Below are positions 1 to 9,434 of a DNA stretch of 33,850 nucleotides, piece after piece; the stretch's first letter is position 1, and every line of letters begins with the position of its first letter. The notes below the pieces were generated by a model. That model searched no databases and was not told the DNA's origin. It saw only the letters and a program-made list of their open reading frames with translations. The position numbers and the translations under genes were made by a program. Origin of the DNA: Paracoccaceae bacterium (GTDB taxonomy: Bacteria; Pseudomonadota; Alphaproteobacteria; Rhodobacterales; Rhodobacteraceae); contig SPJP01000027.1 of the NCBI GenBank assembly GCA_006844665.1, positions 1 through 33,850 of the forward strand, given 5' to 3'.

Positions 1-276
1 GGCCCGCCACCCCAAGGACGGCGTCACAAAAACCCAGCCCCCGTTCGACGACAAGGCCAACTCGCCCTCATGGCCGCTCCATTCGTTCACGGCCCCGCTC
101 GCGACGGCCCAGACCAAACCGTCAGCAACCCCAACAGGCGGTGTGAACTCCGTGTCAGATTGAATGACCAATTGCGCCATCCCGTCCAATTTGGCCAACG
201 CCTCGTTCACCGTCACATGCTTTTGCGCTTGGGCCGCTTGCACCAGCGGAAGCAACAGATTTGCTGTCTCAGTCAT
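1..276 (-). CDS. DUF2793-type protein following the GTA cluster (C-terminus beyond window edge)
   Basis: Minus-strand reading from ATG at 276: MTETANLLLPLVQAAQAQKHVTVNEALAKLDGMAQLVIQSDTEFTPPVGVADGLVWAVASGAVNEW...; 'QAQKHVTVNEAL..LD' is the DUF2793 N-terminal signature; overlaps the g15 stop by 8 nt. Confidence 0.8.
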   Translation of the reverse strand, partial: MTETANLLLPLVQAAQAQKHVTVNEALAKLDGMAQLVIQSDTEFTPPVGVADGLVWAVASGAVNEWSGHEGELALSSNGGWVFVTPSLGWRA

Positions 277-3200
277 TTAGATCAATCCTTTTAAAAGAGC
301 CCGGCCCAAACCGGTCCGAAACCTGCGCTACGCTGATCGCGTAGGCACCCGAAACACCATCCACGGCCCGCAACCCCGCCGGGTAAATCCAACTTGGGGT
401 GCTTAGGGTCACCTCCCGCAGCACAGCACCTTGGTCATCCTGCACGCGCACCAAATAAGCCTCGCTCGTCTCGCCCAGGGGCACATCGGTCAGATCCCAA
501 CTGTCACCTTCAATCCGGGTGCGGCGCTGCCAGGACAAGTACAGATCCCCTGCCGCATCTTTGACCCCGCGCAGATGCGCAGGCGACAAAGGCCGCAAGC
601 CCCGCCCCTCGAACGCGTACGCCGCATATGTATAGGAACTGTCATCATAGCCGCGCAGCGCAGGCCCAGTTCGGAAATGCCGGATCAAGCCGCGCCCACT
701 GGACGGCAAACCAATCTGCTCGACCGAGGCATTCAGGATCACTACATAGCTGCCCATTGGCCAAACATCTGGGATCTCAGGTTCGGACCCCGCTTGGCCA
801 CGCAAGCGCCCCGACAGCTCGTATACCCCCGGCGACACCAGGTCGGCGGTCTGGAACTGGAACACTTCCCATGTGGCCGGATCACCCGACCCGATGGCCG
901 CAATATTAGCCCCGCGCAACAGCTGCGCCTCGGACACGCTGGACAAACCATCAGACGCGCTGAACCGCACCCTTAAGGGTGCGCCCCGGTCATAAAGCCC
1001 CGGCGCCGCACGGGGCAGCACCGTTTCTGTTTGACCAACGATAGACGGCGCACCGACCAGATGATCCAGCGTATAATCGCTGTCCTCATCCGATCCATAC
1101 ACAGCCACACTGCCCGGCCAAGGCTGGGCCGCTATCGCAATATGGGGCGCATGAGGCAGCTCGTCCCCGGTCAACAACGGTAAATCCATAAAGAACGGTG
1201 CCACAGGCACCGGCGGCACAAAGGCTTTGACGGTACTCGGTGCCTCCACTTCATCCGAGGGTTCAAACAACCCGGTCTCGATCCGAACGACCTCAGAAAC
1301 CCGCGCCCCACGATCCTCGATCCGATCCACACGGTAAACCGCATCATCGCCTTCAATCTGAACAACTGTGCCTGGTTCCACATCCGCCATCGACATCGGC
1401 AGCGCAAATTTTGCCGTGTCCCGCGCCACTCGGGCTTCGGCCAACCAGCGTTCCGCCATCGCTTGCCCTTCCCAGGGCAGCAATGACATTGCCAGATCCG
1501 TTTGCGACGCCCCACGCGACACCTCGCCGGGGAAAATAGCCTCGGACGCACGGGTCGCATAATCGGCACTGGCATCGACAAAGTTCACCCGAACCCGGCC
1601 CGCCGTTTCCGCCGCAGGCGCTCGTGTCCTGGCCACATCGCCTGGCACGTCAGACACCACCGCCATCTCTTCTGTGTCCAGCGCCAAAGGCGCTTTGGCC
1701 CGCCGCGTTGCAAAATCCAACACGCCGTTCTTTTCCACCACATCCAACCCATGGGCCAGCATCAAAGGCTGCAACACCGACCGGCCAGAGCTAACTTCGG
1801 TCTGTGCATAGCCCCTCACGATTCCATAAAGCTGCTCGACCGAAATTTCAGAAACCCCGTTGCGGGCACAAATCTCGGCCACAACCGCGCTCAGATCCTG
1901 GGCCGAGGTCCGACCATTCAGCCAATGTCCCGCGCTGTGATTGCCCCCGTCGCGCCACAGCTCCACATTATTCGGAAAAGCAGGCCAAGGCCGCGCATCC
2001 CAGGCCCAAACATGGGTCCGCGACACATCAATCATCGGCCCCCCATAAACGCCCGAGGTCGGATTGCGTGCCTCGTCGCCCCAGTAGTCCAAAACCGAGT
2101 GCAGATATTGCGCTTGGATCAGATCATCCCGCTTGCCATTGGAGTAATTTGGCAAGGCGGATTCTGACGATTGCACATCCACAAACTTGTTCGGCTCGTT
2201 CGTGCCTTTGTCGACTGCGGCGCAGCCAATTTCCGTGAACCAGATCGGCTTGCTTTCGGGCACCCAATCCGTGGCCGCTGCCTGCCTGACCCCGCCTATC
2301 CGGTTGTGATGCGCGTTCTGCCACCAGTTGCGAATGTCCTTATAGCGGTAGATCCAATCCTCGCGATGGGCCCCATCCACAATTGGACGGCGCACCTGAG
2401 CATCCCGGTCCGCCTGGTCATTATAGTACCAATCGTAACCTTCCCCGCCCTCGACATTTCCTTGCAAATACAAAGCATTATAGATCGATCCAACCACCGC
2501 ATCCGCATGGTCCAACCCATCGCGCCAATCGGACAAAGGCATGTAATTGTCGATGCCGATAAAGTCGATATTTCCATCTGCCCACAGCGCATCCAGATGG
2601 AAAAACACATCCCCCGATCCGTCTTGCGGGTGGTAGCCAAAATATTCCGACCAATCGGCTGCATAGCCAATTTTTGCTGAAGGCAGCAAAGCCCGCACTT
2701 CAGCCGCCAGCGCTTGCAGCGCCGTCACAGAAGGAAAGCTATTACCTGCCCCCCGGATTTGGGTCAGCCCGCGCATCTCGGACCCGATGACAAACGCTTC
2801 GACCCCACCAGCCGCCGCACAAAGGGCCGCGTTGTGCAAAATGAACCGCCGAAATCCCCATTCTGATGGTCCTGAATAGATGACCGAGCCTGCCCCGACC
2901 GTGAAATCCGACGCCTGCGCGGTACCAAAGAACGCCGCAACTTCGGCATCAGCCGCAGCGGTTCCATCGGGCGAGCCGACCTGCCCCAAAGCTTTCGAAG
3001 ATGTAATCCGCCCCCGCCATGGCATCACCGGCTGCGAAACATTATCGCTATAGGGATCGGCCCGGCCATTCTCCGCAACTTGATCCATCAAAACAAAGGG
3101 ATAGAACGTAACATCCTTGCCCACCGCCTGCATCGCAGCAATCGCCTCAATCACGGATTGGTCCGTGGGCGTCCCGCCATAGATTGACCGGTCATCGGCA

Positions 3201-4219
3201 TCCTTCGGCACCAGATCCGCAGTGCTACGAGTCTGTCCGCTAACGTTCCAGGCCATGCCAACGCCGTCAAAATCGGCTTGCTCAACCTTGGGTTTGATCT
3301 GGCATTGGTTACAGCGCAGATCATCCCCAAACCAACTGACCACCAGCAGGCCAGACCCACAGCCCGGCAGCTCGTCGGACAGTTGTTCAAGCGAGACCGC
3401 GAAATCCGTTTTGCCCGCAGGCGTGTTCACATTGGATGACGCGTTCTGACCGACCCCATAGGAAGAATGCACCGGTGTCGTCGCCAGGCTGTATTCCCCG
3501 GTCCCTGGAATGATCGCGACCCCTGGAATTTTGGACTGCAAAGGTTGAACGCCTTCGCCTTGGGCCGGGCGGATCACTTCGAAGCTAAACTGAGGCACCC
3601 GGTTGCCAAACCGTCCCAACTGAAGGTCTTCAATCACCACATAAGCAAGTCCTCGGTAGGCCGGAACAGTGCCCGCGCCCTCAACCGCCTCGATTTTCGG
3701 GTCCGGCAATTGGTCCGCTGCACCTGAATAGACGCGCATGTTGAATTCTTCTTTACCGACCTCAACCCCATCGGCCCAAACCCGGCCCACGCGCGTAATT
3801 TCGCCCTCGCACAACGCCAGCGCCACACTGACCGAATAGCTATGCTCGGTCGTGGTCACGACGTTAGAAGAGGCTCCACCACCACCACCTTTGCCGCCGC
3901 CGCCGGTGCCTCCAGTGGTCGAAGTCGTAGTCGTATCCAGAAACCGTGAAGACCAGATCACCTGGCTGCCAACCCGCATGGCCCCCCAGACCATGGGCAC
4001 CGCAGCCCCCTCACTGGCCCCTGCAAGGCGAAACCGATCAATCTGCCCGGTTTCCACAGCCTGACTGCCAGCCCCTAGAACTTGCTGGTTCATGTCGATC
4101 ACGCGACCGATCGTGGCCCCCACAGCGCGCCCAATGACCGTCGAGGTCAACCCAAGCACACTGCCCCCGACCGCAGACCCGACCGAGGCGCCAACCGCCG
4201 ATAATACCAGTGTCGCCAT
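269..4219 (-). CDS. GTA host specificity / baseplate megatron-like protein (g15), 1316 aa
   Basis: Long ORF at the end of the GTA cluster; GTA TIM-barrel-like region (AFVIGSEMRGLTQIRG..., WFTEIGCAAVDKGTNEPNKF) and phage-tail-like C-terminus; Gly-rich linker after TTTTSTTGGTGGGGKGGGGG. Confidence 0.93.
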   Translation of the reverse strand: MATLVLSAVGASVGSAVGGSVLGLTSTVIGRAVGATIGRVIDMNQQVLGAGSQAVETGQIDRFRLAGASEGAAVPMVWGAMRVGSQVIWSSRFLDTTTTSTTGGTGGGGKGGGGGASSNVVTTTEHSYSVSVALALCEGEITRVGRVWADGVEVGKEEFNMRVYSGAADQLPDPKIEAVEGAGTVPAYRGLAYVVIEDLQLGRFGNRVPQFSFEVIRPAQGEGVQPLQSKIPGVAIIPGTGEYSLATTPVHSSYGVGQNASSNVNTPAGKTDFAVSLEQLSDELPGCGSGLLVVSWFGDDLRCNQCQIKPKVEQADFDGVGMAWNVSGQTRSTADLVPKDADDRSIYGGTPTDQSVIEAIAAMQAVGKDVTFYPFVLMDQVAENGRADPYSDNVSQPVMPWRGRITSSKALGQVGSPDGTAAADAEVAAFFGTAQASDFTVGAGSVIYSGPSEWGFRRFILHNAALCAAAGGVEAFVIGSEMRGLTQIRGAGNSFPSVTALQALAAEVRALLPSAKIGYAADWSEYFGYHPQDGSGDVFFHLDALWADGNIDFIGIDNYMPLSDWRDGLDHADAVVGSIYNALYLQGNVEGGEGYDWYYNDQADRDAQVRRPIVDGAHREDWIYRYKDIRNWWQNAHHNRIGGVRQAAATDWVPESKPIWFTEIGCAAVDKGTNEPNKFVDVQSSESALPNYSNGKRDDLIQAQYLHSVLDYWGDEARNPTSGVYGGPMIDVSRTHVWAWDARPWPAFPNNVELWRDGGNHSAGHWLNGRTSAQDLSAVVAEICARNGVSEISVEQLYGIVRGYAQTEVSSGRSVLQPLMLAHGLDVVEKNGVLDFATRRAKAPLALDTEEMAVVSDVPGDVARTRAPAAETAGRVRVNFVDASADYATRASEAIFPGEVSRGASQTDLAMSLLPWEGQAMAERWLAEARVARDTAKFALPMSMADVEPGTVVQIEGDDAVYRVDRIEDRGARVSEVVRIETGLFEPSDEVEAPSTVKAFVPPVPVAPFFMDLPLLTGDELPHAPHIAIAAQPWPGSVAVYGSDEDSDYTLDHLVGAPSIVGQTETVLPRAAPGLYDRGAPLRVRFSASDGLSSVSEAQLLRGANIAAIGSGDPATWEVFQFQTADLVSPGVYELSGRLRGQAGSEPEIPDVWPMGSYVVILNASVEQIGLPSSGRGLIRHFRTGPALRGYDDSSYTYAAYAFEGRGLRPLSPAHLRGVKDAAGDLYLSWQRRTRIEGDSWDLTDVPLGETSEAYLVRVQDDQGAVLREVTLSTPSWIYPAGLRAVDGVSGAYAISVAQVSDRFGPGSFKRIDLND

Positions 4220-4297
4220 GTCAGCGCTCCTTTACGGGCAGCAGAAGGCCCATTCGAATACAAAATTTGTGAAAAATCAGGGAATTACGAAGCGATT

Positions 4298-4732
4298 TTA
4301 AAGCAACTCCGGAAACCGAAACCGCGCCACAACACGCCTGGCCCATGGCCCAGACAAAGCGTTTTCGATCACGCCGTGACCAGAATACGCATGGATAAAC
4401 GCCGGTGTTTCCACACCCGACTGAATCCCCAAATGCTTGGCAATCCCCCGCGCGCGCATTCGAAACAGCAACACGTCCCCCACCCACGCATCCGCCAGAT
4501 CCACGGCCTGCAGATGACGGGCAGCGGCCTGCCACAGCACCTCTTGGCGCTGGGGTTCATCCCAATCGGAACTATAAGGCGGCACGGCTTCGGGCTCTGT
4601 CCCGTAGACCTCGCGCCACACGCCGCGCAGCAGGCCAAGGCAATCGGTCCCGGCGGCTTTGGTGCTGGCTTGGTGCACATAGGGCGTGCCCAGCCACCCC
4701 CGCGCTGCTTGAACAACAACAGGCCCAATCAT
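4298..4732 (-). CDS. GTA NlpC/P60-family peptidase (g14)
   Basis: GTPYVHQASTKAAGTDCLGLLRGVWRE...: DCxGL catalytic Cys motif and GTA gene order. Confidence 0.92.
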   Translation of the reverse strand: MIGPVVVQAARGWLGTPYVHQASTKAAGTDCLGLLRGVWREVYGTEPEAVPPYSSDWDEPQRQEVLWQAAARHLQAVDLADAWVGDVLLFRMRARGIAKHLGIQSGVETPAFIHAYSGHGVIENALSGPWARRVVARFRFPELL

Positions 4733-5610
4733 ATCAAAGATCCCCCGTCATTGACCCCGGCACTGACCGGATAGCTCATTAGCCAGTCCTCGCCCGGGAC
4801 ATGGGGAAAGCCTTGATAATTCAGCAGGTTCTGGAATTTCAACCGACAGGTTTCCGCTCGCTTATCACAACCAGCCTCTAACCGGATCAAATCGCCGGCC
4901 TCCAATGGCAAACGCAGTCCCTGCCACAGCTCGATTTCTCGGCCATCTTCCAACCACCGGTCATTCTTGATGATGGCAACAAGCCCGGCAGCTTGCCCAG
5001 TCAGAACCTCCGCCTTGCCGCGTTCAAACCAACGCAGATCAAAATCCACCAAGGGCGCAAAGCGTAAAACCCGCGCGTCCTCGGACGACACCAACGTCAC
5101 TTCAGTCCGGTATCCCGGCGTCGCCAGATCAAACCCGCAACCCGCCTGCCCCAACACAGCCGAGCACGGCTTTTGGAACACACGACCTTGGGGCTGGCTC
5201 AGCGCCTCGGACACACCGCGCAGCTCGGCTTGAAACGCCCCGGCCCCTTCGGTGATTTCCCCAAGCGAGCCTCGGAACACCACCCGGCGCTCGATGATCT
5301 TGGCCCAGTTGACCTGCCAGATCACGATCTCGGCCCCATCATAACGCCCAGCCCGAATATCCTCGGCTTTAATGCCGACATGGCTAAGCACGCCCAAAGC
5401 TTCGGTATTGTCCACCGCCAGCCCGTTTTTCGAATCCAACGCCTGGGCGCTCATCCCGCCATCGGCGGCAAACGTGATACCCTCGAACGTGATTTCTCGG
5501 TCGTGATCGGTAAAGCCCAGAACCGTCCCGTCGGTCCGCGTCAGTGCCCAACAAGAACACACCGTGGTGTGCCCGGTCTTCAGATGCGCGATCAGCGCCT
5601 CGGCACTCAT
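4729..5610 (-). CDS. GTA DUF2163 baseplate hub-type protein (g13)
   Basis: LKTGHTTVCSCWALTRTDGTVLGFTDHDREITFEG...: DUF2163 N-terminus; ATGA overlap with g14. Confidence 0.92.
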   Translation of the reverse strand: MSAEALIAHLKTGHTTVCSCWALTRTDGTVLGFTDHDREITFEGITFAADGGMSAQALDSKNGLAVDNTEALGVLSHVGIKAEDIRAGRYDGAEIVIWQVNWAKIIERRVVFRGSLGEITEGAGAFQAELRGVSEALSQPQGRVFQKPCSAVLGQAGCGFDLATPGYRTEVTLVSSEDARVLRFAPLVDFDLRWFERGKAEVLTGQAAGLVAIIKNDRWLEDGREIELWQGLRLPLEAGDLIRLEAGCDKRAETCRLKFQNLLNYQGFPHVPGEDWLMSYPVSAGVNDGGSLI

Positions 5611-6239
5611 ACCCGCACCTCGACCACTGGAACCGCAGGCATATCCCCCGCCTGGAACGACGCGACCGAGGTTTGGATCCGGTCCGTGTCAAACCGCACA
5701 GGCACATCAAATTCAAACCCCGCCCGGATCGGCACGCCAATCCCCGGCGCATCCTGCAAAGTCACAAGCCCGGTCACCGTGTCGACTGTGTAATGCACAT
5801 CTTCCGCCAATTGCAGATCGTCGATGCCGACCTTCACACTGCCGGCAACAGGCTTAGTGATCGGGCGCGCATATCCCTGGGGGCCGGACTGGTACAGTTT
5901 GACCAGCTGGAACACCTTGGTTTCACCGTCGCCTTGGGCAATTTCCTGATCCTCGAACCCAACCTCGGCCGAGGGCGAGCAGGATTTGTAATCCGACCAG
6001 TCTTTCCAGCGAAACCCGTTCAGCTGCCCCTGCCGCGCCTCGAAAAATGCGACCAGCTGTTCGATATCATCCAAGCTGCGCAGACCCACCCCCGCATCAT
6101 AGCGCCGCCGCGCATGGGCCCAAGGAGAGTTCCGTTCCTCGAACCCATTAGCCAGGGTCACAACATCCGTGCGCCGTTCTGGCCCCCCGACCGAGCCAAA
6201 GCTCAAATTGGCGGGGAAACGTACCTCGTGAAAAGCCAT
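5607..6239 (-). CDS. GTA DUF2460 distal-tail-type protein (g12)
   Basis: MAFHEVRFPANLSFGSVGGPERRTDVVTLANGFEERNSPWAHARRRYDAG...: DUF2460 family pattern. Confidence 0.93.
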   Translation of the reverse strand: MAFHEVRFPANLSFGSVGGPERRTDVVTLANGFEERNSPWAHARRRYDAGVGLRSLDDIEQLVAFFEARQGQLNGFRWKDWSDYKSCSPSAEVGFEDQEIAQGDGETKVFQLVKLYQSGPQGYARPITKPVAGSVKVGIDDLQLAEDVHYTVDTVTGLVTLQDAPGIGVPIRAGFEFDVPVRFDTDRIQTSVASFQAGDMPAVPVVEVRV

Positions 6240-6267
6240 ATCCGTTCCTTTCAGCTGCTAATTGGGC

Positions 6268-6933
6268 CTAGCGGTTGCGCGATCCCCGCGCCAAAGCGCG
6301 ATTCATCTCGGCTGCCACTTGGGATTTTGACCGGCGGAAACTGTCGGCATCGGGGGTCGAGATATTCATCACCACCGAAACCGCGCGTCCTCCTCCGCCC
6401 GAAGACGCCACCCCTAGGCGCCCATCTGCGCCCCGGGTCAGCGGCATGATCGCTTCGGGGCCAGCTTCGCCCATCAAGCCTGTTGCCCCGCGCATTGGAA
6501 AATAGGTTGGGCTGGTCACCACACCGCCCCGGGCAAAAGGCATCACGCGCCCTTGGGCAAACCCCGCCCCGTCGGCAAAGGGCAAAACCGCCCCCGCAAT
6601 CCCGTTGATCCCTTGGGCAATCGCACCGCCCAAGGCGTTTTGCACGGGGCGTATCGCTGTGTTGTAAGCGGCATCAGCCATAGATTTCGCCACGCCTCGC
6701 AGCGCGTCCGACAGCTTCAGGCCATCAAACACCACCCCGTCAAACGCTCCGCGCAAACCGGTGCCGATAGTGCGCGACATTGATGACACCTCGCGCCCGG
6801 TATACAGCATCTGGTCCTTCATCCGGGCCAGCTCGGTGTCAAACGCTGCAGTCATATTGGCCGCTTCGTTCAACGTGATTTCCAGACCGCCAACGCGATC
6901 TTCAAGCCCTTCCAGGCTGTCCAAGGTAGCCAT
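6268..6933 (-). CDS. GTA short tape-measure protein (g11)
   Basis: Short tail tape measure with C-terminal FARGGVVTSPTYFPMRGATGLMGEAGPEAIMPLTRGADGRLGV. Confidence 0.92.
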   Translation of the reverse strand: MATLDSLEGLEDRVGGLEITLNEAANMTAAFDTELARMKDQMLYTGREVSSMSRTIGTGLRGAFDGVVFDGLKLSDALRGVAKSMADAAYNTAIRPVQNALGGAIAQGINGIAGAVLPFADGAGFAQGRVMPFARGGVVTSPTYFPMRGATGLMGEAGPEAIMPLTRGADGRLGVASSGGGGRAVSVVMNISTPDADSFRRSKSQVAAEMNRALARGSRNR

Positions 6934-6945
6934 TGGATGCTCTCC

Positions 6946-7176
6946 CTAACTGTTTGAATTCTGGGACGGTTTGGCGAACGGATCAGGCTGAGTATCTGGG
7001 AACTGCGCCGCCAGCTCTTCCAACCGGGACCGCCCCAAAGGCCCGTCAGCGCCCTGATCCGCGCCCAGCATCACCAACAGCTCTGCCGGGGTCAGGGACC
7101 AAAACACATCTGGTTGCAGCCCCAGCCCCCGCAGGCCCACCCGCATCAATCCCGGCCAATCCATGATTGTCTTCAT
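6946..7176 (-). CDS. GTA small tail-assembly/rcc01693-type protein (g10.1)
   Basis: Internal start MKTIMDWPGLMRVGLRGLGLQPDVFWSLTPAELLVMLG...; ATGA overlap with g10. Confidence 0.8.
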   Translation of the reverse strand: MKTIMDWPGLMRVGLRGLGLQPDVFWSLTPAELLVMLGADQGADGPLGRSRLEELAAQFPDTQPDPFAKPSQNSNS

Positions 7177-7490
7177 TGCGATGGCACCGCAAAGGCCCGT
7201 GCCAACAAGGATGCCGCCGCACGGGCGGCCTCGACCGGGCCACCTTCGATTTCGGCCTGACCCAGATCGGTCGCGGTGCAGTCCCACCCACCCCCGCGCA
7301 ACCCTGCCACCAGCAGCAACAGCACGTCTTTCGCGCCATATGCCCCGGTTTCAAAACGGTCCACCATTTCCACAAGCGAGGTCGTCTCCAACCCCGCTTC
7401 CAGTTCAGCCAGCGCGCCCAGGGTCAGCTTCATCACCCGGCGCTCGCCATCAACGACCAGCGCCACTTCACCTGCGTAAGGGTTTGCCAT
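7173..7490 (-). CDS. GTA family protein (g10)
   Basis: MANPYAGEVALVVDGERRVMKLTLGALAELEAGL...: GTA gp10-type signature. Confidence 0.88.
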   Translation of the reverse strand: MANPYAGEVALVVDGERRVMKLTLGALAELEAGLETTSLVEMVDRFETGAYGAKDVLLLLVAGLRGGGWDCTATDLGQAEIEGGPVEAARAAASLLARAFAVPSQ

Positions 7491-7497
7491 ATCGACC

Positions 7498-7911
7498 CTA
7501 CAGCGCGTTAAAGATCAGTTGCCCGGCCGAGGCCAACGACATCTCGTAGGTCGCCTCGCCATTATGGCTGCCCGCATATTCGATCGAGGTGATCATAAAT
7601 TTGCCCTGAACAATCCCGAAATCCGGGATGATCACCTGAAATTCCGGCACATCCCCGTCGAAAAAAATCTGACGGGCCCGTTCGTCCGTGTTCGCATCGC
7701 GAAACACACCAGACCCCGACATCGTGGCCGATTTGACCCCGGCGCCGCCCAACAGCTCACGCCAGCCCCCCGCAGATTCAAGCGAGGTCACATCAACGGA
7801 TTCTGCGTTAAAGCTTAACCGTGTGGCCCGCAGCCCCGCGATGGTTTCGAATTGGCCCGCACCTGTCAGGTCCAGCTTGATCAGCAAATCTTTGCCCTTT
7901 TGCACGCTCAT
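7498..7911 (-). CDS. GTA major tail tube protein (g9)
   Basis: MSVQKGKDLLIKLDLTGAGQFETIAGLRATRLSFNAESVDVTSLESAGGWRELL...: phage major tail protein TP901-1-like family. Confidence 0.93.
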   Translation of the reverse strand: MSVQKGKDLLIKLDLTGAGQFETIAGLRATRLSFNAESVDVTSLESAGGWRELLGGAGVKSATMSGSGVFRDANTDERARQIFFDGDVPEFQVIIPDFGIVQGKFMITSIEYAGSHNGEATYEMSLASAGQLIFNAL

Positions 7912-7937
7912 GGCGGCCTCCTATCGTGAAATACGTT

Positions 7938-8336
7938 TTAGAAATCGTCCGTCAGCGCTCGGAAACGCAGATCGATCTGACGCTGCGCGCCACTCTCCAG
8001 CCGCCGCGCATTGGCTTTTCGCAGCCAAATGCCGGTCAAGCCGCCCCGTGCCAAAACCAGGTTGGCCGCCAGCAGATTGTCGGAAATCGCCACCGCCACG
8101 GATTTGGCCGCGGCAAAGCCAGGCGCGCTGGACACCACAGCAACCGTGAAATCATGCTGCGCGCCCGCCCCGGTGCTGTCGCCTGTCGTCGTGACATCCT
8201 CACCGCCCAAAACCACATAGGTTTCTGGCAGAACCCCGGCGGGCAAGGCGTCATAAATCGGAACCGTGATAGCCACATCACCGGAAAGGGCGGTAAAAAC
8301 AGCCTCTTGCAGCGCATTTGCAACCCCATAGCTCAT
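7938..8336 (-). CDS. GTA tail terminator-type protein, DUF3168 (g8)
   Basis: MSYGVANALQEAVFTALSGDVAITVPIYDALPAG...: DUF3168-like; start moved to internal ATG at 8336, overlapping the g7 stop. Confidence 0.88.
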   Translation of the reverse strand: MSYGVANALQEAVFTALSGDVAITVPIYDALPAGVLPETYVVLGGEDVTTTGDSTGAGAQHDFTVAVVSSAPGFAAAKSVAVAISDNLLAANLVLARGGLTGIWLRKANARRLESGAQRQIDLRFRALTDDF

Positions 8337-8680
8337 GTCGGGACCTCCTCCTCGGCAAAGCATGTCAGGTAGTGCCCTTGGGCATCAGCCTCTGCCACCG
8401 CTAGAATTTTGAACAGCCGCGTGCCTTCGGCGAAACGCTGATCCGGCCGTGGCCGGGACGGCGCATCCACAGGCGCGCCGCGCACAGTGATCCGGTAGCT
8501 GGCCTGTGCGACAACCGCCTGGCCAAAGCGCACGTCCCGTCCCGAACGCAGCGCAACATCCGCCCAAACCGAGCCGATCGTTTGCCACGTGGTCACGTAA
8601 CCGCCCGCCCCATCCGGGGTTTCAACTCGGTCCTGCAATTCTAAGGCGCGGTTCAGAACCGGTTGTTTCGACCGGTTCAT
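8333..8680 (-). CDS. GTA head-tail adaptor/stopper (g7)
   Basis: LNRALELQDRVETPDGAGGYVTTWQTIGSVWADV...: phage head-tail joining protein pattern. Confidence 0.9.
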   Translation of the reverse strand: MNRSKQPVLNRALELQDRVETPDGAGGYVTTWQTIGSVWADVALRSGRDVRFGQAVVAQASYRITVRGAPVDAPSRPRPDQRFAEGTRLFKILAVAEADAQGHYLTCFAEEEVPT

Positions 8681-9264
8681 CCTGCACGCCCCAAGGTCAG
8701 ACGGCCCACGCGGAACTCAGCCAGCAGCGCATTCACAGTTGGGGTCAGGATATCCCCGCCCACCGCAGACCGGCCTTCATACAGACCAGCAGCCACCATG
8801 ATCACAGCCTGACGCAGCCCCGCAGGCACCGCGTTCCACGCCGCTCCGTAACCTGCGACCACATCAATCTCGATCCGGCCATGCTGGGGAACTGTCGGAA
8901 ACGCGCCCAAAGCCTCAATGCTGGCGCGGTGCTTGGACTGGACCAGCCGGTACACCGTGTTGGCCAAGACCTCTACATCGTCGTTCACATCATAGATCCG
9001 GACCTGATCCACCGACACAATCGGACAGATCGGCAAACGTTGAGAATACAGATCGCGCCAACCCTGCAAGATCACGCGAAACGGGCGGGACAAAACGGCT
9101 TTTCCGGTGCGTGCTTCGACCAAAGCCAAAGCCGCGCGCAGGCTTGCAATCAACAAGCCATCTTGCAAACTATCGTCGGAAAACCCTGTCCCCAGCCGCA
9201 AATGTTCACGCAGCGGCGCGACGGGAAGGACAGCCTCGTCCACTGAGGTAATTTCGGTCAACAT
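8677..9264 (-). CDS. GTA head-tail connector/adaptor (g6)
   Basis: Internal start MLTEITSVDEAVLPVAPLREHLRLGTGFSDDSLQDGLLIASLRAALALVEARTGKAVLSRPF; upstream ORF extension looks non-coding. Confidence 0.88.
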   Translation of the reverse strand: MLTEITSVDEAVLPVAPLREHLRLGTGFSDDSLQDGLLIASLRAALALVEARTGKAVLSRPFRVILQGWRDLYSQRLPICPIVSVDQVRIYDVNDDVEVLANTVYRLVQSKHRASIEALGAFPTVPQHGRIEIDVVAGYGAAWNAVPAGLRQAVIMVAAGLYEGRSAVGGDILTPTVNALLAEFRVGRLTLGRAG

Positions 9265-9434
9265 GCGCTGAACTCCTAATCGCTCCGTCGCGAAAACTAA
9301 CTTGGAATAAGGGTGCGCGCGCCTGCCCCGCTCGGACGGAGGAAAGCAGCTAGACAGCGCAGGCAAGGGATCCCCCAGCTGCGCGCACCCCGCACGGCGC
9401 TGGCCCCAATGGACCCGCACCGCACCTTCAACGG

